A DNA stretch of 46,086 nt from contig MFUP01000008.1 in the NCBI GenBank assembly GCA_001785735.1, forward strand, positions 1 to 46,086, in the 5' to 3' direction. The DNA comes from Candidatus Nomurabacteria bacterium RIFCSPLOWO2_01_FULL_33_24. GTDB lineage: Bacteria > Patescibacteriota > Minisyncoccia > Phycocordibacterales > MFUP01. Positions 41,891 through 46,086 of the stretch are shown here, one piece after another (position 1 is the stretch's first letter; the number at the start of each line of letters is the position of its first letter). The notes beneath the pieces were generated by a model. It was not told the origin of the DNA and ran no database searches. It saw only the letters and a program-made list of their open reading frames with translations. A program made the position numbers and the translations under genes.

Positions 41891-41898
41891 GGTTATTT

Positions 41899-44800
41899 AT
41901 GAAAATTAAGACAGAAAACCAAACATTAGAACCCAAAGAACAAGTTTCTCAATTTGAAGTGAATTTAAATTCAGAAAATAAAGAAGAAGAAGAAAAGGAT
42001 GTATTAGAAAAAGAAATTGAAAGAGAGATTGATCCAATTTTAGAAGTGCTTTGTCCAGAAGGGGAAGATTTTGATGTTTATAGAGAAAAAATACTTAACG
42101 AATTGTTTAATGACGCAGAAAAAATAAAAGTTATTCAGAATAAATTATATCAGAACTCAAAAGATTTTGTTGCCAATGCCAAACATATCTTAACCTCGCG
42201 ACTTCGCGCTGTTCTGGAGGATATTAATAAAAGTGTCGCCCATAATATGTCTATCGAAGATCAGGAAAAGAAAGATAATGCCATAAGAGCAAAAGCCGGA
42301 TTGCTTATTTCTGGGGAGGAGCTACCTGAATTTGCAAGACAACATTATGGATTGAGCTATTTAGACTCAAAACCCGAAAAGCTTATCAAAAAAAATATTG
42401 AAAAGTATATGGCTGAGTATAATACTAAAAAAATTGAAATAATTTTAGATAATCTGCATTCTTCTTATAAAATACCTAAAGAAAAAGATTTGCCAAATAA
42501 TATATTGCCAAGGTTAAATAATAGTTTTAATTACCAAGAGAAAATACAGGAAGAAGTGCTTCGTGGAAAGTTGCCATATTCAATTTTTTCTGGAAATCAA
42601 AATTTTTCTGGTTATACTCAAGATTTTGAAAAAAATGAGCTATTCAAAAAATTTATTCCAAAACTTCATTATAATCGAGATGTCATTAAGAGAATACGGT
42701 CAAATCAAACTTTTTTTGCTATAGCGATTAAAGAAAATACCCCTGAAGCCCAAATGATACAAAAGGTACTAGATATGGAAAACGACTATGAGGTAAATGA
42801 CTTACTAGGTGAAGAAATGAGCGATGAAGAGGTTTTAAGAACTTCAAATTTTGTTAAAGAAAAGGAAAAAGAAAATATTTTTTCACTTGATTATCATTCT
42901 CAGAGAATTCTTTTTAGGATTTTTACTGTAGAAGATTTTAAATATTTAATAAATGAAAAGAATACAGATTTGAATTATCTTTTTCCTGAAAATTTACCCA
43001 TTGAAAGTAAACCAGAGATTCGAAAATATTTTAAGGAATTATGGAAAAGTCATATTTCAGAGTTGAATTTTAATAGCTCAAACAATTCATATAATACAAG
43101 TGAAAACATGAAGAAAGTTTATTCGTGTTTTAGTTTGGATGATTTTGAAGAATTTTTTCTTAAAAACATTCCAATAAACACAGATTTAGTCAACACAGAA
43201 ATGCTGACAGGATTACTTAATTCCCCAAATATTACTGCATCCAAAAAACTCAGATCTGCATTAGAGACAAAACTAGCGAATGACTTAAATAGAAAATATA
43301 TTTCCAGCACAAATGAAACTCTTATAGAAGAAGGAGCATTTCGGAAAGAATTTTTAGAACAGCCAGGAATAAAAGAAAAAGGTTTTGAAATGTTAAAAAC
43401 AAAACTTAAAGGAGGAAACTTGGATGATTCTATAAAAATATTAACACTACTTCCTGTAGAGAAGGCCAGCCTTGATTCAGAAGAAATCAGAGAACTAGCA
43501 ATAGAAGGAATTACAAAATTGAAATTAGATGGTTGGCATGACCTTAACTCTTCATATCTCGAAAACCATTATTCAAAAGTGAGAAAAATATCAGAATATA
43601 TTAAAATCCCAGAATATTTTTTAAAATCAGAAGAAGTAATAAACAATATTAAAACTTCTAAAATTGAGAGTATTAAGATTGTGGGGAAAAAAATAATTAG
43701 GCAAGTTTTTAATTCTTCAGAGCCGGAGGTTATTTATGAAAAAATACTTGAGCGTTTAGAAGAGATAAAAGATTATAAAAAAATAATTACAAACGAAGAT
43801 TGGCTTATCCTGTATCTTTCCAAATTTGAAGAACATGGAACTTTAGAAGAAAAAAAAGAGTTCGCAACTTTTATAGAAAAGATTTCAGAAAATGTGCCTC
43901 ATGATTTTGCGTGGAAAAACTTCAAGTATCTTTATGAAAAATTTAGTGTGTTATCCAGCGTTGAAATGGAAAGACAAAGAATTTTCATTCAGAAACTTGT
44001 ACCACACCTTTCCTCTGTTTTTTTAAAAAACATTTCATTTCCTAAAGCATTTGAACAGTTTTTATCATATACATCAGAACAACAAGATCAATTATTTAAT
44101 GTATTAAAAGAAAATCCTTCTTTTAATACTATTGATTTCTTAAAAAATAATTGGATGGAAAATCTTATAATTTATGTGAATGATGTTGAAGAAGCAGAGA
44201 ATTTAATATCAAAAGATGAAGAGAGAAAGAAAAAAGTTATAGAATTATTTTTAGGTGAATATAAGAATATTGCTCTTGATGGTATGAGTGGAGAATGGAA
44301 GAATTTTTTAAAAAGTAAAGATAAATTTTTCCCCCCAGGTATTTTTTTGATAAGTAAATTAATTAAGAATGTTGGTGGAGCGGGCAATTTAAAACACGTT
44401 GAATCACTTGGAAATCTTATATATCAGATGAATATTATTTTACAAAATCCCAAAACGACAGAAAAGACAAAGAATGAGATAAGAAGCTTATTATCAGAAC
44501 AAGAAAAAAAGTTTGAAAAAGAAAAATGGTCGCAAGATGACTGTTCAGAATTTTATAATCTCTCTCGGGATATTATGGAAGCGGCTCCGAGCTTATATAC
44601 TGCTTTTTCTCCAATATTTAAGCAAATGTCTCCAAAAGATATGAAAACTTTTATGAAAGAAGTTTTTCCATTTTATCAAGCGCAATTGGTAATTATTCAG
44701 GAAATTAGTGATGATGATGTTAAATATAAACCTAAAGAGCTTGTCAATGTTCGACAATCTTTAAAAGATATAGCAGAAAAAATGAAGCAATCTTTTGAAG

Positions 44801-46086
44801 ATAGGAAAAATATTTTTAATGAAGAAAGATCTCGACTTTTAGAAATTGTAAAAAGTGGTTTTAAGGATCGTTTTGGTCTTATTAAAATTCCAGAAGAATT
44901 TAGTAAAGATAATTTACGATCTATTCAAAATTGTATTCGATATATTGGCAATATTAGTGAGCGAAACATTAAAAGAGAAACAGTTATTGCATTTTATCTT
45001 GGCCTCGAACTTAATGATGAATGGGATGCATTTCGTCAAGGGAAAGAAATAAAACTTGAAGATTATTTTTCAGGGAAACAACTTGATTTAATTAGACCAT
45101 TAGTAGAGGAAAAAATGAAAGGCTATAAAATACTTGAAGAAACTTTAAGTATTTCAAAAGAACAGATGCCAAGATTTCAAGAAATACTGCAAGAAGATAC
45201 CATTAGTAATATGATGGGAAATATCCAAACCATTGATGTTAAATTAGGAAATGCAAAACGAAACATTGAAGAACTGGCTGATCTGGACATCTATCCCAAT
45301 CAGCAGGATAAAGATATCCTTGCCCTTCTTTTGAAAGAAGGAAAAATTGTCGGAGGAGTGTTGGCAAAAACATTTAGTAAAGTATCTGGCAAAAAAATAG
45401 AAATGACCCAAGTCGAAAAAGTGATCCAAATAGAGATAGCAAAAATATTTGGAGTAAGTCTATGGAATGCGGAGCAAGTGAAGAGAATACAAGATGCAAT
45501 TCAACCGTTTAGTTTGATTGCCAATATGATAAATAAAATGGAGGAAGAAAAAGTAGATGAAAATATAGAAGAGCTTCAAAAAAGACTCATTCCCCCTAAT
45601 AAAATTATAGAGATATTTAATCATCTTGGTGAAGAATTTAAACAAGAATCTGGCGCTATGGCATTATCTAAGGATATTACTTATCTTGAAAATTTGATAG
45701 TAAAAGATGATAAGAAAATAACCCCAGAAGAAAAAGCGGAAGTCCAATCTTACTTAGATGCGATAAAAGAAAAAATGAAAGATCTTGAAAATATACTTGA
45801 TAAAGTGAGAGAATATTTTAATAAAATAAAAAAAAGTGCTCATTTAGAAAATCATGAACTTTTAAAGAATCGTTTAGCTGATATTGAGAAGATTATCTAT
45901 TCGACAGATTCTAATGCAATGATTGTAAGTCATATGACAAAAAATTTGAATTTGATTATTGAAAATATGCGTGCCTGTCTTGGGTGTATGAGAAAAGAAA
46001 CAAACAATGACACAAATCTTGCTTTTAGCGATTATAATAAATTTTACATGATGAATCAGGGAGAGAAAGAAAAGGGTAGTATTTCA
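41899..46086 (+). CDS. Giant helical protein, partial (at least 1396 aa), unrecognised
   Basis: A single uninterrupted frame of 1396 codons from ATG 41899 to the window edge, so the 3' end is missing. There is no signal peptide or membrane span. The N-terminus is acidic and low-complexity (SENKEEEEKDVLEKEIERE). The rest is Lys/Glu/Ile/Leu/Phe-rich and looks like long helical bundles, with a few Cys and Trp. Near the edge the character changes: MRACLGCMRKETNN (Cys1360, Cys1363) followed by DTNLAFSDYNKFYMMNQGEK looks like the start of a compact domain. Size and uniform composition suggest a cytoplasmic scaffold or an effector-like protein. It has its own promoter, and no family is recognised. 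Confidence 0.85.
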   Translation, partial: MKIKTENQTLEPKEQVSQFEVNLNSENKEEEEKDVLEKEIEREIDPILEVLCPEGEDFDVYREKILNELFNDAEKIKVIQNKLYQNSKDFVANAKHILTSRLRAVLEDINKSVAHNMSIEDQEKKDNAIRAKAGLLISGEELPEFARQHYGLSYLDSKPEKLIKKNIEKYMAEYNTKKIEIILDNLHSSYKIPKEKDLPNNILPRLNNSFNYQEKIQEEVLRGKLPYSIFSGNQNFSGYTQDFEKNELFKKFIPKLHYNRDVIKRIRSNQTFFAIAIKENTPEAQMIQKVLDMENDYEVNDLLGEEMSDEEVLRTSNFVKEKEKENIFSLDYHSQRILFRIFTVEDFKYLINEKNTDLNYLFPENLPIESKPEIRKYFKELWKSHISELNFNSSNNSYNTSENMKKVYSCFSLDDFEEFFLKNIPINTDLVNTEMLTGLLNSPNITASKKLRSALETKLANDLNRKYISSTNETLIEEGAFRKEFLEQPGIKEKGFEMLKTKLKGGNLDDSIKILTLLPVEKASLDSEEIRELAIEGITKLKLDGWHDLNSSYLENHYSKVRKISEYIKIPEYFLKSEEVINNIKTSKIESIKIVGKKIIRQVFNSSEPEVIYEKILERLEEIKDYKKIITNEDWLILYLSKFEEHGTLEEKKEFATFIEKISENVPHDFAWKNFKYLYEKFSVLSSVEMERQRIFIQKLVPHLSSVFLKNISFPKAFEQFLSYTSEQQDQLFNVLKENPSFNTIDFLKNNWMENLIIYVNDVEEAENLISKDEERKKKVIELFLGEYKNIALDGMSGEWKNFLKSKDKFFPPGIFLISKLIKNVGGAGNLKHVESLGNLIYQMNIILQNPKTTEKTKNEIRSLLSEQEKKFEKEKWSQDDCSEFYNLSRDIMEAAPSLYTAFSPIFKQMSPKDMKTFMKEVFPFYQAQLVIIQEISDDDVKYKPKELVNVRQSLKDIAEKMKQSFEDRKNIFNEERSRLLEIVKSGFKDRFGLIKIPEEFSKDNLRSIQNCIRYIGNISERNIKRETVIAFYLGLELNDEWDAFRQGKEIKLEDYFSGKQLDLIRPLVEEKMKGYKILEETLSISKEQMPRFQEILQEDTISNMMGNIQTIDVKLGNAKRNIEELADLDIYPNQQDKDILALLLKEGKIVGGVLAKTFSKVSGKKIEMTQVEKVIQIEIAKIFGVSLWNAEQVKRIQDAIQPFSLIANMINKMEEEKVDENIEELQKRLIPPNKIIEIFNHLGEEFKQESGAMALSKDITYLENLIVKDDKKITPEEKAEVQSYLDAIKEKMKDLENILDKVREYFNKIKKSAHLENHELLKNRLADIEKIIYSTDSNAMIVSHMTKNLNLIIENMRACLGCMRKETNNDTNLAFSDYNKFYMMNQGEKEKGSIS

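Overview
This window looks like a chromosomal segment of an ultra-reduced bacterium of the Patescibacteria (Candidate Phyla Radiation), most likely a Parcubacteria-like lineage. The grounds are low GC, short intergenic gaps, translation with the standard code (TGA is a stop, for example at the end of gyrB and of the PaaX-like gene), trimmed core enzymes (PheS and PheT without their tRNA-binding appendages, ThrS without TGS, an SMC without hinge) and gene families frequent in that group (VKOR, DUF2779, DUF5667, Lamin-tail, a VirD4/HerA-type ATPase). The assignment is inference; no 16S rRNA gene is present.

Left accessory end (1-5730). An IS110-family transposase fragment abuts the end of a leftward operon made of an XRE regulator and four proteins that each start with a CxxC...CxxC zinc ribbon. 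The transposase fragment and the last zinc-ribbon gene are both cut off at the same short stretch near 505-520. A structured gene-free stretch follows, then tRNA-Ser(GGA), a VKOR-like membrane oxidoreductase, a small lipoprotein and a small basic protein.

Core block (5823-25335). In order: DUF2779 nuclease-like protein, DedA, a GNAT acetyltransferase, a 35-aa ORF, pheS-pheT, gyrB, a 37-aa membrane peptide, thrS (leftward), rpmF, a nusB-Nudix fusion followed by rnc and a short smc, then leftward a D,D-carboxypeptidase/double CapA fusion and RNase R, then rpsP and khpA. This is mostly translation, RNA processing and chromosome maintenance.

Middle block (25340-33660). Two small unknown ORFs sit behind a (GA)n tract placed between promoter-like boxes. 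A PaaX/Cas2-fold regulator is flanked by related TGACACA palindromes, the second of which lies just before trmD. Next come a MYG1-like protein with the only strong Shine-Dalgarno site noticed, a VirD4/HerA-type ATPase followed by a secreted Lamin-tail protein, and an ECF sigma factor with its overlapping DUF5667 membrane partner.

Right block (33741-46086). A P2-type Ca2+-like ATPase, an unrecognised 693-aa protein that appears to contain five degenerate copies of one module, a second VKOR, a family-4-type uracil-DNA glycosylase lacking an expected cluster cysteine, a membrane TPR protein, a cysteine-rich mini-protein, and a giant helical ORF of at least 1396 codons that runs off the window.

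Gene expression. About twenty genes have a TATAAT-like hexamer ending 6-8 nt before the chosen ATG, so their transcripts should start at or next to the A of the start codon. Leaderless initiation is therefore probably the default here, and it was used to correct several starts. The best candidates for undescribed biology are the five-module protein, the giant right-edge protein, the zinc-ribbon operon and the PaaX-like gene with its palindromes.
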